Translations under genes and position numbers: made by a program | The notes under the pieces: model-generated | What the model was told of the DNA's origin: nothing | The model's database searches: none | What the model saw: only the letters and a program-made list of their open reading frames with translations | Virus record (IMG/VR): IMGVR_UViG_3300030098_006558 | Coordinates: 1-30,149 of that record | DNA from: a virus | DNA: 30,149 nucleotides | Direction: 5' to 3' (one strand) | Shown: piece after piece, positions 1-7,831 of the stretch | Layout: every line of letters starts with the position of its first letter | Position numbering within the stretch: position 1 is the stretch's first letter

Positions 1-570
1 AGTATCTACAGCGGTTTTTAAAATGTCAGTATTTGGGCCAGTGATCGGTGTTTCAGATCCACCAAAACCCTCAACCGTTCCTACCCCACCAGCTTGCAGC
101 AATCTTTGTGCCATTGTTGATCCAGGATTAAGGAAATTCCTGAGCCCTGGAATACGCGAAGCCAAAATTTGCAGTCCCACGTTACCAGCGAGTTCGCTAC
201 CGATTGCAGTAACAGGATCTTTATCACGCATTCGGTCAAGTTGCAGCCGTTCCAAAGCTGTATTTATTTGTCGCGAAGTAAAAGGCTCTGGAATTTTTTG
301 CAATCGAGATTCAGCAAACTTACTACGGACGTTATTAATTTGTTTGACCAATTCGCTATTACTTCCAAGCGCACTGCGTACCCAGCCAATAAATTCATCA
401 CTGTTACTCAAAGTCAAACCTTGAAGTGCAAAAGCAGCACCTGTCGAGTCAAAAAGTGAGCCGTTTTTTAAGCCTTTGAGAACAATATCTCCAGGTGAAT
501 TTGGTTTTATTTGATCTTTAACATTCTCTAATTCATTTTGGATAGTTAACAATTCATTTTTAATTGACAT
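1..570 (-). CDS. Virion-associated protein, 3' end cut by the window edge
   Basis: An open frame runs from an ATG at 570 leftward to the window edge (190 residues) without a stop. It begins MSIKNELLTIQNELENVKDQ, a Leu/Glu-rich amphipathic start that could form a coiled coil. It is followed by a mixed helical region and a Gly-rich stretch (GGVGTVEGFGG near residue 165). No domain is recognised. It lies just downstream of two other large virion-type genes at the end of the late operon, where podoviruses usually encode ejection (internal virion) proteins or tail fibres, so a structural role is inferred from position only. The C-terminus is missing. Confidence is high that it is coding and low on function. 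Confidence 0.8.
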   Translation of the reverse strand, partial: MSIKNELLTIQNELENVKDQIKPNSPGDIVLKGLKNGSLFDSTGAAFALQGLTLSNSDEFIGWVRSALGSNSELVKQINNVRSKFAESRLQKIPEPFTSRQINTALERLQLDRMRDKDPVTAIGSELAGNVGLQILASRIPGLRNFLNPGSTMAQRLLQAGGVGTVEGFGGSETPITGPNTDILKTAVDT

Positions 571-583
571 CTATTGACCCTTG

Positions 584-1909
584 CTATGATCCAAGAACAC
601 TGGCTGGAACGCCTGATTTTAGGTTCAATTTCTTTCTAAGATCCCTAAACTTTTGATTGTCTGCTCTAAATTTCGCATTTAAAGTTTCCATTTGTTCATT
701 TAAAGCAGCTGTAAATTCTAATGGATCTTTACGCAACAGTAATTGGTTTTCTCTAAAAAATTTTGTTTTTGTTGATGCTCGTTGCAGGTTTCGCCGTGCT
801 TTTTCTTGCATTGCATCAATAATAATTCTGTTTGCTCCTGGTGTTTTGGATAAACTCGGAGCTGCTTCGAGTATAAATTCTAAATCTCGGTCAGTTGGGT
901 TTACACCAAGTTGTTTTACCATTGGCAAAATCAAACGATTTATGCCAGCATTAAATGCTTCCCTATTAAGAAGGTCTTTTTGTTCAAAACCTAGTTGTGC
1001 GAGTGCCGCTTTCGATGATGTGATAAAAGGCGAGCCAAATCCTGTATTTTCTATTTTGCTTAATAAATTTTGTGCTGAAGTTAGATCGGTTAATAATTCA
1101 GTGTTTGAAGCTATAGCTTGGTTGGCTTGCGGTAATTCCTTTTTTACAAAATCTACACCAACTGTTTCTTGAATTTTGTTGATAGTTTTATCGCCGAACG
1201 AGACTATTGGCTTTTTTGGTATTGGAGCAACATTTAGACCTCTATCTAAAGCGTTTTGAATTTCACTCGCGGTCATAAAAGTTTCCTTACCATCAAGCAT
1301 AACATCTTGGTATTCTGGTGTTGCTGTGGCTAGTTTTACCGCAGCTGATAGTGCCTCTCTTCCTAACCCTGCCTTTGCCATGCCTTGCAATAAGGAACGA
1401 GCACTATCTGGTACACCTCGCAACGCGCTTGGAGTTGACAATCTCTGACGTACAGCTTCTTGGATTCTAGGAGTTATATTTTCTCGAACAGCTGCATCTG
1501 TTGCGTCAAAATCAATCATTTCTGTAAGAGGATCTTGTGCTAAATTTGCATCAGCCATCATTTTTGTCTCACGACCTTGAGCAATTGGATCAACTAACGC
1601 TTGTGTTCCAGCTTGAACTTCAGCTGGCGTTACCTCGGGTGTTGCAAACATGGTTTTAAGAGCTTCGTCTTGCCGCAACTTTCTTGCTAACGCACCTCGC
1701 GTCAATTCATTGGTAAGTGCTGCGTTGTACGCTTGCATCGGCGCATTCATATTCAACGGCGGCGGTGTTGGCGTAAGCCTAGCCGCACTGCGATTTCCAA
1801 TTTGCCCAAGAACTGAGAACAAACCCTGTAAACTTGCATCTCGAGTTGCGGTTGGGCTCAATAATCCTGTTTGCTCTAAAAAAGCAATGTTATCTCCAAG
1901 TAATGACAT
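584..1909 (-). CDS. Large virion protein, possible ejection/internal protein
   Basis: This 441-residue protein has no domain I recognise. The composition is Ala/Leu/Arg/Gln-rich and mostly helical: MSLLGDNIAFLEQTGLLS, then long helix-prone segments (LGREALSAAVKLATATPE; QEKARRNLQRASTKTKFFRE). The C-terminal 50 residues are charged and coiled-coil-like. No signal peptide or clear transmembrane helix is seen. It sits between a Gly/Ala-rich virion protein and the partial left-edge gene, downstream of the tail hub. Helical, Ala-rich proteins at this position in P22-like and related podoviruses are commonly DNA-ejection proteins; that assignment is inference. Only 13 bases separate it from the next gene, so co-transcription is likely. 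Confidence 0.82.
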   Translation of the reverse strand: MSLLGDNIAFLEQTGLLSPTATRDASLQGLFSVLGQIGNRSAARLTPTPPPLNMNAPMQAYNAALTNELTRGALARKLRQDEALKTMFATPEVTPAEVQAGTQALVDPIAQGRETKMMADANLAQDPLTEMIDFDATDAAVRENITPRIQEAVRQRLSTPSALRGVPDSARSLLQGMAKAGLGREALSAAVKLATATPEYQDVMLDGKETFMTASEIQNALDRGLNVAPIPKKPIVSFGDKTINKIQETVGVDFVKKELPQANQAIASNTELLTDLTSAQNLLSKIENTGFGSPFITSSKAALAQLGFEQKDLLNREAFNAGINRLILPMVKQLGVNPTDRDLEFILEAAPSLSKTPGANRIIIDAMQEKARRNLQRASTKTKFFRENQLLLRKDPLEFTAALNEQMETLNAKFRADNQKFRDLRKKLNLKSGVPASVLGS

Positions 1910-1917
1910 TTTTTTAC

Positions 1918-2793
1918 CTATCCGCCAAAAAATGAGGGAAACGCTTTAGAAAAGAAATAGGCTGCTTGACCCGCTTGCCCTATGTTTCCGAGTGTTGAGC
2001 CAAGAGGGTCGCCGTAGATCGGAGCGGTGCGAGTGGAGCCGACAGTTCCACCGCGTAGCTGCGTTATATAATTTGATAATCTCTGTGCTGGCTCGTTTTC
2101 CAAAAAGTTAAAACGTTGTATATCACTTGCAAGAGCTTCAGCAGCCTTTCGATCTCTTGCTTGCCCAGCTGACAATAGTTGACCAATGTCTGAATAATCT
2201 TGTGCAGCTAATCCTGGGGCCATCGCCGCCGCAGAACGTCTGTTGGCAAAATCTTGTTGTGCGAGATTGCCAATTGCTCGTTGTGCGTTCAACTGATTTG
2301 TTCGTTCTCTAGCAAAATTTTGTGCATAAACAGGCGCAAGTGCTCGGGTCATTGCAGCTGTATTTGCTCCACTTCCAAGCCTTCCAGCTCGGGCAAATTG
2401 GCTTGTGACTTGGTCTCTGACTGGTGCAAGTGATTCCTCCAGATAAGGATTGGAGTTTAAAAAATCACCTTGAGCTGTACTCATAAGCATATTGGAAGCT
2501 GGGTTTAAAAAGTTACCGCCAATTGCACCGCTTAAAAAATCACCCGCTTGTCCAACAAGTGGATTTCCCATCATCGCTCGGGTTTCAAGTCGATTGAGAC
2601 CTTCAAGGGTAGTAGGTGAAAAATCTGTAAATGTTTGATTGGGAAAATATTCTCGCGGAGTTCTAAATAAATCTTGAGCTTCCTGTACACTTTCTTCCAA
2701 AAATGGTTTCACGTAAGCGGCTGGTTCTGAAGACACAACTTGTTGCCCGATTTGCTGTGACCCCCCACCAAATAAATCACCAATAAAACTCAT
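1918..2793 (-). CDS. Gly/Ala-rich virion protein, possible ejection or tail protein
   Basis: This 291-residue protein starts MSFIGDLFGGGSQQIGQQ, a hydrophobic-Gly start typical of short-tailed phage internal proteins. It then has Ala/Arg/Gln-rich helices (FARAGRLGSGANTAAMTRAL; NFARERTNQLNAQRAIGNLA) and a Gly-rich C-terminus (GQAGQAAYFFSKAFPSFFGG). The central segment with an RxGSGA turn is common in proteins encoded next to podoviral tail genes. It follows the small gene at 2795 with a 1-base gap and precedes the 441-residue gene by 8 bases. The exact function is unknown; a virion component delivered with the DNA is the best guess. Confidence 0.82.
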   Translation of the reverse strand: MSFIGDLFGGGSQQIGQQVVSSEPAAYVKPFLEESVQEAQDLFRTPREYFPNQTFTDFSPTTLEGLNRLETRAMMGNPLVGQAGDFLSGAIGGNFLNPASNMLMSTAQGDFLNSNPYLEESLAPVRDQVTSQFARAGRLGSGANTAAMTRALAPVYAQNFARERTNQLNAQRAIGNLAQQDFANRRSAAAMAPGLAAQDYSDIGQLLSAGQARDRKAAEALASDIQRFNFLENEPAQRLSNYITQLRGGTVGSTRTAPIYGDPLGSTLGNIGQAGQAAYFFSKAFPSFFGG

Positions 2794-2794
2794 T

Positions 2795-3154
2795 TTAAAT
2801 ATCCTTTACTAAAATTCTTCCAGCGTCTTTGTAATTTGGCAGCTTTTTAAGCCACCCTGCTCTACCAATAACGCTGACTTTTTTGATGCCGTCTTTTTTT
2901 GCTTTAAAAACCAGTTCTTTTTCCATTTTCACAAGTTCATCCAAATCACCGCCAGCAAGCCAAAAATGAAGTTGTCGTCCCGATGGCATTGTAAGAATTT
3001 GGGTAACAATCGCGCTTTTTTCTCCAGCGTGTAATTTTGCTAATTTTTTTTTACACATTTCAAAAACATCACTCGGCAAGTGCGTATTTCCACATTTATC
3101 AAGCGCCGATTGAATAAATGGCAAACATTTCTGAAATTCATCCAATGACTGCAT
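2795..3154 (-). CDS. Small conserved phage protein of the virion cluster
   Basis: I take ATG 3154 (MQSLDEFQKCLPFIQSALDK) as the start, giving 119 residues. The frame is open further upstream, but that part only shadows the preceding gene in another frame. The core reads HFWLAGGDLDELVKMEKEL, then KKVSVIGRAGWLKKL and a C-terminal VKDI. From memory this matches a small protein common in marine podovirus late regions (consensus WLAGGDLeEL...GRkGW...), whose fold looks like a compact alpha/beta domain. The function is unknown. It overlaps the gene at 3138 by 17 bases, suggesting translational coupling. ATG 3226 is an alternative start. Confidence 0.78.
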   Translation of the reverse strand: MQSLDEFQKCLPFIQSALDKCGNTHLPSDVFEMCKKKLAKLHAGEKSAIVTQILTMPSGRQLHFWLAGGDLDELVKMEKELVFKAKKDGIKKVSVIGRAGWLKKLPNYKDAGRILVKDI

Positions 3155-3455
3155 AACTAAATTCTCGCGTGGACGTTGTGGATGAATGCGTGACAGTAAA
3201 AGAGTTTTTGCTTCTAGCTGAGACATACAGCCCCCCCGCAGCCATTTCTGTTGCCGCTGCCGCGTTCGTTGGCATAAACAAAATAACGCTGTCTGGCCCA
3301 ACGTTAAAATCAGCAACTACAGTTGATGTTGAACTATTCGTTAAAGTAACTTCGTTAGTGCAATTAAGTTTTCCGCGCAGGGTATTGTTGACCACATCAG
3401 AAATTTGTCTTTGTGTCGCAAAAGGTGTGAGCGGCTGAAAACTTGTTGTTGGCAT
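3138..3455 (-). CDS. Small beta-rich virion protein
   Basis: This 105-residue protein begins MPTTSFQPLTPFATQRQISD and ends STREFSYAVIG. The middle (VVADFNVGPDSVILFMPTN, LYVSARSKNSFTVTHSS) is a beta-rich pattern of the kind found in small podovirus virion genes next to the tail hub. The start codon overlaps the stop of the tail-hub gene as TAATG, and its own 3' end overlaps the next gene, so it is an integral part of the late operon. A tail or head-completion component is inferred. No catalytic motif is seen. Confidence 0.82.
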   Translation of the reverse strand: MPTTSFQPLTPFATQRQISDVVNNTLRGKLNCTNEVTLTNSSTSTVVADFNVGPDSVILFMPTNAAAATEMAAGGLYVSARSKNSFTVTHSSTTSTREFSYAVIG

Positions 3456-4930
3456 TATCTAAATCCTTGAGCTTTCGCATCAATATCAACGCCTCGCGCA
3501 ATTTCCCAATCACCTGTTAAATTTATTCTAACTCTATGAAATGCACCCAATGAACGAACAGGTATATAACCGTCAGCATTTAAAGATGATGATGCTGAAA
3601 AGACAGGTTGATCAATTTGACGTTGGCGAGAGCCGATTTGCGCTGTGATTGTTTGTAACTCAGATGAGCCGCACGTAATGTATGGAATAAGATTATTTAT
3701 TACGCTTCGCTGTCCTTTTGCTACCTCAAATTCGGTAGTTTCAATTGTGGCATCTAAGCTTGCACCACTAAAACTTTGAACTTTTTTATCTTTTGCTCCC
3801 GCAAAGAAAAATACGCCACCCTTGTAAATTCCATCATCAAGACTTGCGGGTAACGCATCAATACTCGAATTTATATTATCTAAAGTATCTAAAGTGTATC
3901 CAGCTGTCATAAGCGATGAAATCGATGTTGTTCCCTCGGAAACATAACTCCAGCGATCAAGTCGATAATTATAAATTAAAATTTCATTGTTCTCGCCGTC
4001 AGTGCTTTCTGAATTTGGGTAACTCCAAATTACATTCTGTGTTCGAGGGTCAATCCCGCTCACCATATTTTCTTTACTGTCAATTTTAAATCGATCAAGA
4101 AACCAACGATTTATTTTTTCTGCTCCAATAGCTTTGATCTGATCTCCAACCAACATATAAAAACCATCATCACCCAGCCAAAATACTTGGCTAGAGCCAA
4201 TTGCTGCAACACTGCCAGAAGTTGAACAACCAACGGATGTTGATAATTTTTGGAAGGTGTACACCAACGGTGCTCCGACAAAATTGCCTCGCACAATTGC
4301 TTTTTCAAAAAGTGCTATGGCATACTCACCACCAACAAGCCCAGTGCAATCACCAACGTCCGGTATATCTTGGAAGTCAGATAAAGATGTACCTGGTGTC
4401 CAATAATCTTCATCATTCACTCCAGACCACCAAAGTCGATAAGGTTTTACTCCATCACTAGAATCGTTAGTGTGACCAGTCATAACTTGATCGCGCACTA
4501 CGGCTATAAATTTTGCTTTCGGTGGAGATCCTCCAAGATCAGCAAACACAGCTCCTTGACCAACTTGTTGTGCTATTTGAATTGGGTCATCGAAATTTGT
4601 ACATATAACCTTTTCGCCAAATTGTACAAATCGCCATCGATCATCGCTTGATGTTGTGTAATTTCCACTTTTGCTTTTGTTTACCAGTGTTGAGTCAGCT
4701 GCGTTAAAAAGATAAATTTTGGTGCTATCTGCTGCATAAAGCGCAGCGTTTGCACTGTCATCCTTACCCGAAAACATTCCGATTATTTTATTATCTGCTG
4801 CACCACTGACTGCGGATTGGGTTTTGAAAACCCGATAGCCACTGAGCGCGGGAATAACATTTTTCACTTCGGTCGCACCACGGTTTTTAAACGCGGGTTG
4901 ATCAGGTAAAAACTCGCCGAAGTTAATCAT
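3455..4930 (-). CDS. Tail hub/DNA-stabilisation protein, P22 gp10-like
   Basis: A 491-residue protein. The opening MINFGEFLPDQPAFKNRGAT and the following V(I)PALSGYR are the hallmark start of the podovirus tail-hub/packaged-DNA-stabilisation family related to P22 gp10, which forms the hub under the portal and adaptor. The rest is a repeating beta pattern (ALYAADSTKIYLFNAADSTL; QVFWLGDDGFYMLVGDQIKA; NEILIYNYRLDRWSYVSEGT) compatible with a beta-propeller. The RLWWSGVNDEDYWTPG segment is typical of the family. It overlaps its upstream neighbour by 4 bases. Assignment rests on motif memory, position after the adaptor gene, and length. Confidence 0.85.
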   Translation of the reverse strand: MINFGEFLPDQPAFKNRGATEVKNVIPALSGYRVFKTQSAVSGAADNKIIGMFSGKDDSANAALYAADSTKIYLFNAADSTLVNKSKSGNYTTSSDDRWRFVQFGEKVICTNFDDPIQIAQQVGQGAVFADLGGSPPKAKFIAVVRDQVMTGHTNDSSDGVKPYRLWWSGVNDEDYWTPGTSLSDFQDIPDVGDCTGLVGGEYAIALFEKAIVRGNFVGAPLVYTFQKLSTSVGCSTSGSVAAIGSSQVFWLGDDGFYMLVGDQIKAIGAEKINRWFLDRFKIDSKENMVSGIDPRTQNVIWSYPNSESTDGENNEILIYNYRLDRWSYVSEGTTSISSLMTAGYTLDTLDNINSSIDALPASLDDGIYKGGVFFFAGAKDKKVQSFSGASLDATIETTEFEVAKGQRSVINNLIPYITCGSSELQTITAQIGSRQRQIDQPVFSASSSLNADGYIPVRSLGAFHRVRINLTGDWEIARGVDIDAKAQGFR

Positions 4931-5487
4931 GCAGCGTCACTCCATGTTTCGCTTCCAGCGGTTACTTCTGTCCATGAAGCTGCCGCTGGTGAAATAACCG
5001 TAAATGTTTCTGTTGTTCCGACAGGCTGTTCCCACAAAAATCGTGCAACCCCTGTGGTACTAATGGTAATTGTATCTGATGCACTGTTAATAAAAATCCC
5101 AATTGCAGCAGCACTTTCACTAAACGAAATCGTAGCTGTAGCACCAGCGGTCAGTATTGCTTTCGCTTGCCCAGTTGTGGCCATTTGAATTGTGTCAGAA
5201 GCACTAACCGTTTGCACTCTCACCGCCCCTGCACTAGCGGCAATTGATATGGATGCTGTGCCGCTTACAGTTGCAAGTAAAACACCACCACCAGTTGTTG
5301 TGATTGCAATGCTGTCACTGGCAGCTGCGCTTTGAACACGAACAGCAGAAGCATTTTCAGTAATAGAAATTGATCCTGTACCGCTTGCTTCGTGCAGCGT
5401 TAAATTGTCTAAATTCTCAAGAGTGCCAAAACTATCGAGTGATTCCAGAGAAGTAGACCAAATGTCTAATTGTTCTAAGGTAGCCAT
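4927..5487 (-). CDS. Tail/appendage protein built of about 20-residue beta repeats
   Basis: The 186-residue protein contains a tandem array from about residue 34 to 155: roughly six units of 20 residues that alternate in two types, giving three copies of a 40-residue super-repeat. Representative halves are SGTASISIAASAGAVRVQTV and SASDTIQMATTGQAKAILTA. The composition is Ser/Thr/Ala/Gly/Ile with almost no Lys, as in beta-solenoid or trimeric fibre shafts. The N-terminal 30 residues (MATLEQLDIWSTSLESLDSF) differ and could be an attachment segment; the C-terminus is Trp-containing. It lies between the Gp80-like protein and the tail hub with overlapping ends. A small fibre or appendage is inferred. 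Confidence 0.82.
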   Translation of the reverse strand: MATLEQLDIWSTSLESLDSFGTLENLDNLTLHEASGTGSISITENASAVRVQSAAASDSIAITTTGGGVLLATVSGTASISIAASAGAVRVQTVSASDTIQMATTGQAKAILTAGATATISFSESAAAIGIFINSASDTITISTTGVARFLWEQPVGTTETFTVISPAAASWTEVTAGSETWSDAA

Positions 5488-5874
5488 TTAAGCAGCCGTA
5501 ATATCTAATTCGCCCGCGTTAATGCGTAGTATGTCTCCACTTGCAATTGTTTTTGCAGCAGAAAACGCACCATGTATTAAAAGATTTCCACTACTGGAAG
5601 CGTCAAAAATTCCATAGTGCGATACCGAACCCCAACTGCCTGACGCAGCAGCAAACTCAACATTGCTTGTGTTGTCTGTTGCTCCACTGCTGGCTGCATC
5701 GAACGCAATGCTTACTCGACTATAATTATTGCCACTGAGCTCAGTACCAGAATTATCATCTCCAAAGCTTCCTGTGGAAAGCCCAAGGTAAACGGTGCTT
5801 GGGCTTGTGTACGCTGTGTTTCTCAAAACATGATCTAAGAGTTTATTTTCAAGATAATCGCTCATTGCACTCAT
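5488..5874 (-). CDS. Gp80-like small tail/fibre protein
   Basis: This 128-residue protein starts MSAMSDYLENKLLDHVLRNT, followed by YTSPSTVYLGLSTGSFGDDN, NYSRVSIAFDAAS, GSWGSVSHYGIFDASSSGNL and SGDILRINAGELDI. This pattern is the family often annotated as phage tail fibre or Gp80-like virion protein; the order of these blocks is diagnostic from memory. The ATG overlaps the stop of the adaptor gene as ATGA, which decides ATG 5874 over the internal ATG at 5865. Its exact place in the virion is not known, and several phages annotate it only as a structural protein. Confidence 0.85.
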   Translation of the reverse strand: MSAMSDYLENKLLDHVLRNTAYTSPSTVYLGLSTGSFGDDNSGTELSGNNYSRVSIAFDAASSGATDNTSNVEFAAASGSWGSVSHYGIFDASSSGNLLIHGAFSAAKTIASGDILRINAGELDITAA

Positions 5875-6500
5875 GTTATTTCTCCGTACTGCGTTTGAAC
5901 TTGTGGGGCTGCACCACCAAATTTGCTGGACTCATCGTCTAATTTTATTTCGTTTAACGCTCGCGTGAACAATGCGTCATATTGCGCTTGCCGAGTATTA
6001 TCCATTAAATATTGATAGGCACTGGCCAGTGATCCATAAAGATAGGCATCAGGATGCCGTGATAAAATTGTATTGGTTGTATTTGAATCAGTCAGAGCTG
6101 GGACAGCACCAACGTAAAGAATTTCGATTTCGTAACTCGCATCGGGCATTGGCCGTAGATATAACTCCTCGCCAACAATTGAAAAGTAAAGCGGTTGGCC
6201 AGTACCAGTGCTTGAAATTTCTTGATCAGCAGCCAGAGGCGTATAAAATTGAAGCGTCCTAATTGGCGAGGTGTTTAATCTAACGTGTCTGATTTTACGC
6301 ATATCAGTTGGCAATGTGACGTATGAATCATCAGCCGTAGTTGTACTCGTAACTCTTTTTTCTTGAGCACGAGTTTCAAGTTCGCGAGACATCCGAGCTT
6401 CGCAAATCGAAATAAACTCAGGACTACGATTTTGTAAATCAGTTCGCGCCAGAAAATTATCAATCGCTGTTTGCAATTCAGCGTAAGTGGTTATTGCCAT
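5871..6500 (-). CDS. Head-tail adaptor protein
   Basis: A 209-residue protein. The N-terminus MAITTYAELQTAIDNFLART and the segment FISICEARMSRELETRAQEK match the adaptor/connector proteins of P22 gp4-like and SU10-like phages, which form the ring under the portal. Supporting features are VTLPTDMRKIRHVRLNTSPI, LYFSIVGEELYLRPMPDASY and YLYGSLASAYQYLMDNTRQA. The length is usual for the family. It overlaps its upstream neighbour as TGATG and its downstream neighbour as ATGA. Placement between capsid and tail-hub genes fits the role. Confidence 0.85.
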   Translation of the reverse strand: MAITTYAELQTAIDNFLARTDLQNRSPEFISICEARMSRELETRAQEKRVTSTTTADDSYVTLPTDMRKIRHVRLNTSPIRTLQFYTPLAADQEISSTGTGQPLYFSIVGEELYLRPMPDASYEIEILYVGAVPALTDSNTTNTILSRHPDAYLYGSLASAYQYLMDNTRQAQYDALFTRALNEIKLDDESSKFGGAAPQVQTQYGEIT

Positions 6501-6841
6501 CAGACGTTTCCACCACCAGTTCTAAATAAACGATTGTCTGGATCATTAAGCCAACGCTTCCAAGCCTTCGCGTTGTGTTTGGGATCGCCTAACTTTTTTA
6601 TTAGATCGAAATACAAAGTGGTTGGTATCTCAGCAACTTTTTGTTGATGTCGTTGCGTGTGACCAATCATCGATCCCTTTTTATATTCAGCATTTTGTGC
6701 TTGGGCTGACTTAATAATGTGATCGACTTTTTGCTCAGTGATAACTGTAGCGTCATCACCATCCCACTTCATATAAGTTTCTTTTTTAGAAATCGGATCT
6801 TTTGATATTGGTAATTTCATGGATAAAAAAAAGGGGAGCAT
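6500..6841 (-). CDS. Small hypothetical protein after the capsid gene
   Basis: The 113-residue frame starts at ATG 6841 (MLPFFLSMKLPISKDPISKK). A very purine-rich Shine-Dalgarno (GGGGAGGGGGG) ends 5 bases before it. An internal ATG at 6820 (MKLPISKD) would remove seven hydrophobic residues but has no ribosome site. The protein has a charged N-terminal half and a C-terminal KAWKRWLNDPDNRLFRTGGG. No family is recognised. The preferred start lies inside the loop of the intrinsic terminator that follows the capsid gene, so its ribosome site and first codons are part of the hairpin. Position suggests a head-completion or virion protein. Confidence 0.72.
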   Translation of the reverse strand: MLPFFLSMKLPISKDPISKKETYMKWDGDDATVITEQKVDHIIKSAQAQNAEYKKGSMIGHTQRHQQKVAEIPTTLYFDLIKKLGDPKHNAKAWKRWLNDPDNRLFRTGGGNV

Positions 6842-6851
6842 AAAGCCCCCC
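6825..6851 (-). terminator. Intrinsic terminator after the capsid gene
   Basis: Read on the minus strand, GGGGGGC-TTTAT-GCTCCCC forms a 7-bp stem with one G-U pair and a 5-base loop, followed at once by eight Ts. It lies 24 bases after the capsid stop codon. The next gene's Shine-Dalgarno and ATG (6841) are inside the stem and loop. It probably lowers transcription downstream of the capsid gene, as terminators after major capsid genes do in other podoviruses. Confidence 0.8.
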
Positions 6852-6874
6852 TCCCCTCATAAAGGTTCACAAAT

Positions 6875-7822
6875 TTACGTGTTAAGATCAAACACAGCTG
6901 CGTGAGCTTTTGGCGCAGTCACGAGCAATGTGTATTCACTCAAAATTGCAAATCTAGTTGCATCACCAGTCGGCGCAACATCAGTTACACTAAACATTCT
7001 TCCGGGTAGATGACCGATTGCGTAATGGTCAGTATCAAGAAGAAGTATTTCTGTGTCTGTTGCTTGTCGATCAATGACAACGTTCAGCGTTCCAAAATCG
7101 GTTAAAAATAAGGATACACTCCCGATGATTACCGCATCTTGTGGTGCTCCAGCAGTCATGTGCAGCTGGTTAGTTACAGCTGAACCACTAGATAGATTGC
7201 TGAAAGCAACTTTGTTGCCAGGCGAAACAACCATCATAGTTGGGCTTCCACCATCGACATAAGCTGCTTGCATTGCACTTTCAATTTTTGCAAGTGTGAG
7301 CGCAGCATTTGAACCAGACATTGTAGCCGTGTCAGCACCAGTGCCAGCCGCAGCTGATGAACCTGATTCAACAACAACATTTGTAATCCAACTCAAAAAC
7401 TTACCAGCTTTTCTAGGATCAGAAGCAGATTTTGCTTCGTTTTTGAACATCGATTTTTCAATATCCCTACGCTGCTCGATGCTTTTGAGAATCTTAATAT
7501 ACGCAGATTCTTTGTCCCTGCCAGCTTTATCGACAACTTCAAGAGTGTTACTCACTTGAGCCGCCTGTACAGCTATTTGATGGACGTTCGTTAATCTCAC
7601 CGTTGCTTGCGGGTTGACATAACTATAATCTGCGCCCTCATTTACATGATTAGTGTCAACACTCGAAGCAAGCTCTTGAACTTGCCATTCTGTTGTTACA
7701 CCTCGGGTTGTTTCTTTACGACCATTAGAAAAAATTGGTGTTTCATCTGGGTCGATTTTGTAGATCACATCGCTGAGATCCTCTCGCTGCCCTATCGCAT
7801 TGGCAGTTGCAAATGTAGCCAT
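6875..7822 (-). CDS. Major capsid protein (DUF5309/SU10-like HK97 fold)
   Basis: A 315-residue protein that forms the capsid shell. MATFATANAIGQREDLSDVI, then YKIDPDETPIFSNGRKET and TTEWQVQELAS is the characteristic start of DUF5309-type major capsid proteins. QVSNTLEVVDKAG, the IEQRRDIEKSMFKN helix, MMVVSPGNKVAFSNL and LLDTDHYAIGHLPGR complete the pattern. The length is typical. A strong ribosome site (AGGAGG, 7 bases before ATG 7822) fits very high expression. The scaffold gene is immediately upstream and a strong terminator immediately downstream. No protease gene is seen nearby, so the scaffold may leave without cleavage. Confidence 0.92.
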   Translation of the reverse strand: MATFATANAIGQREDLSDVIYKIDPDETPIFSNGRKETTRGVTTEWQVQELASSVDTNHVNEGADYSYVNPQATVRLTNVHQIAVQAAQVSNTLEVVDKAGRDKESAYIKILKSIEQRRDIEKSMFKNEAKSASDPRKAGKFLSWITNVVVESGSSAAAGTGADTATMSGSNAALTLAKIESAMQAAYVDGGSPTMMVVSPGNKVAFSNLSSGSAVTNQLHMTAGAPQDAVIIGSVSLFLTDFGTLNVVIDRQATDTEILLLDTDHYAIGHLPGRMFSVTDVAPTGDATRFAILSEYTLLVTAPKAHAAVFDLNT

Positions 7823-7831
7823 TTTGGCCTC

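Noticed and set aside
657-1172. 171-codon plus-strand ORF
   Set aside because: It is antisense to the 441-residue virion gene, has no ribosome site, and the composition is that of a shadow (Cys/Ser/Phe-rich).
3156-3316. N-terminal extension of the gene at 2795
   Set aside because: Those residues (Arg/Gln/Leu-rich) are the +1 shadow of the beta-rich gene at 3138; the family start is at 3154.
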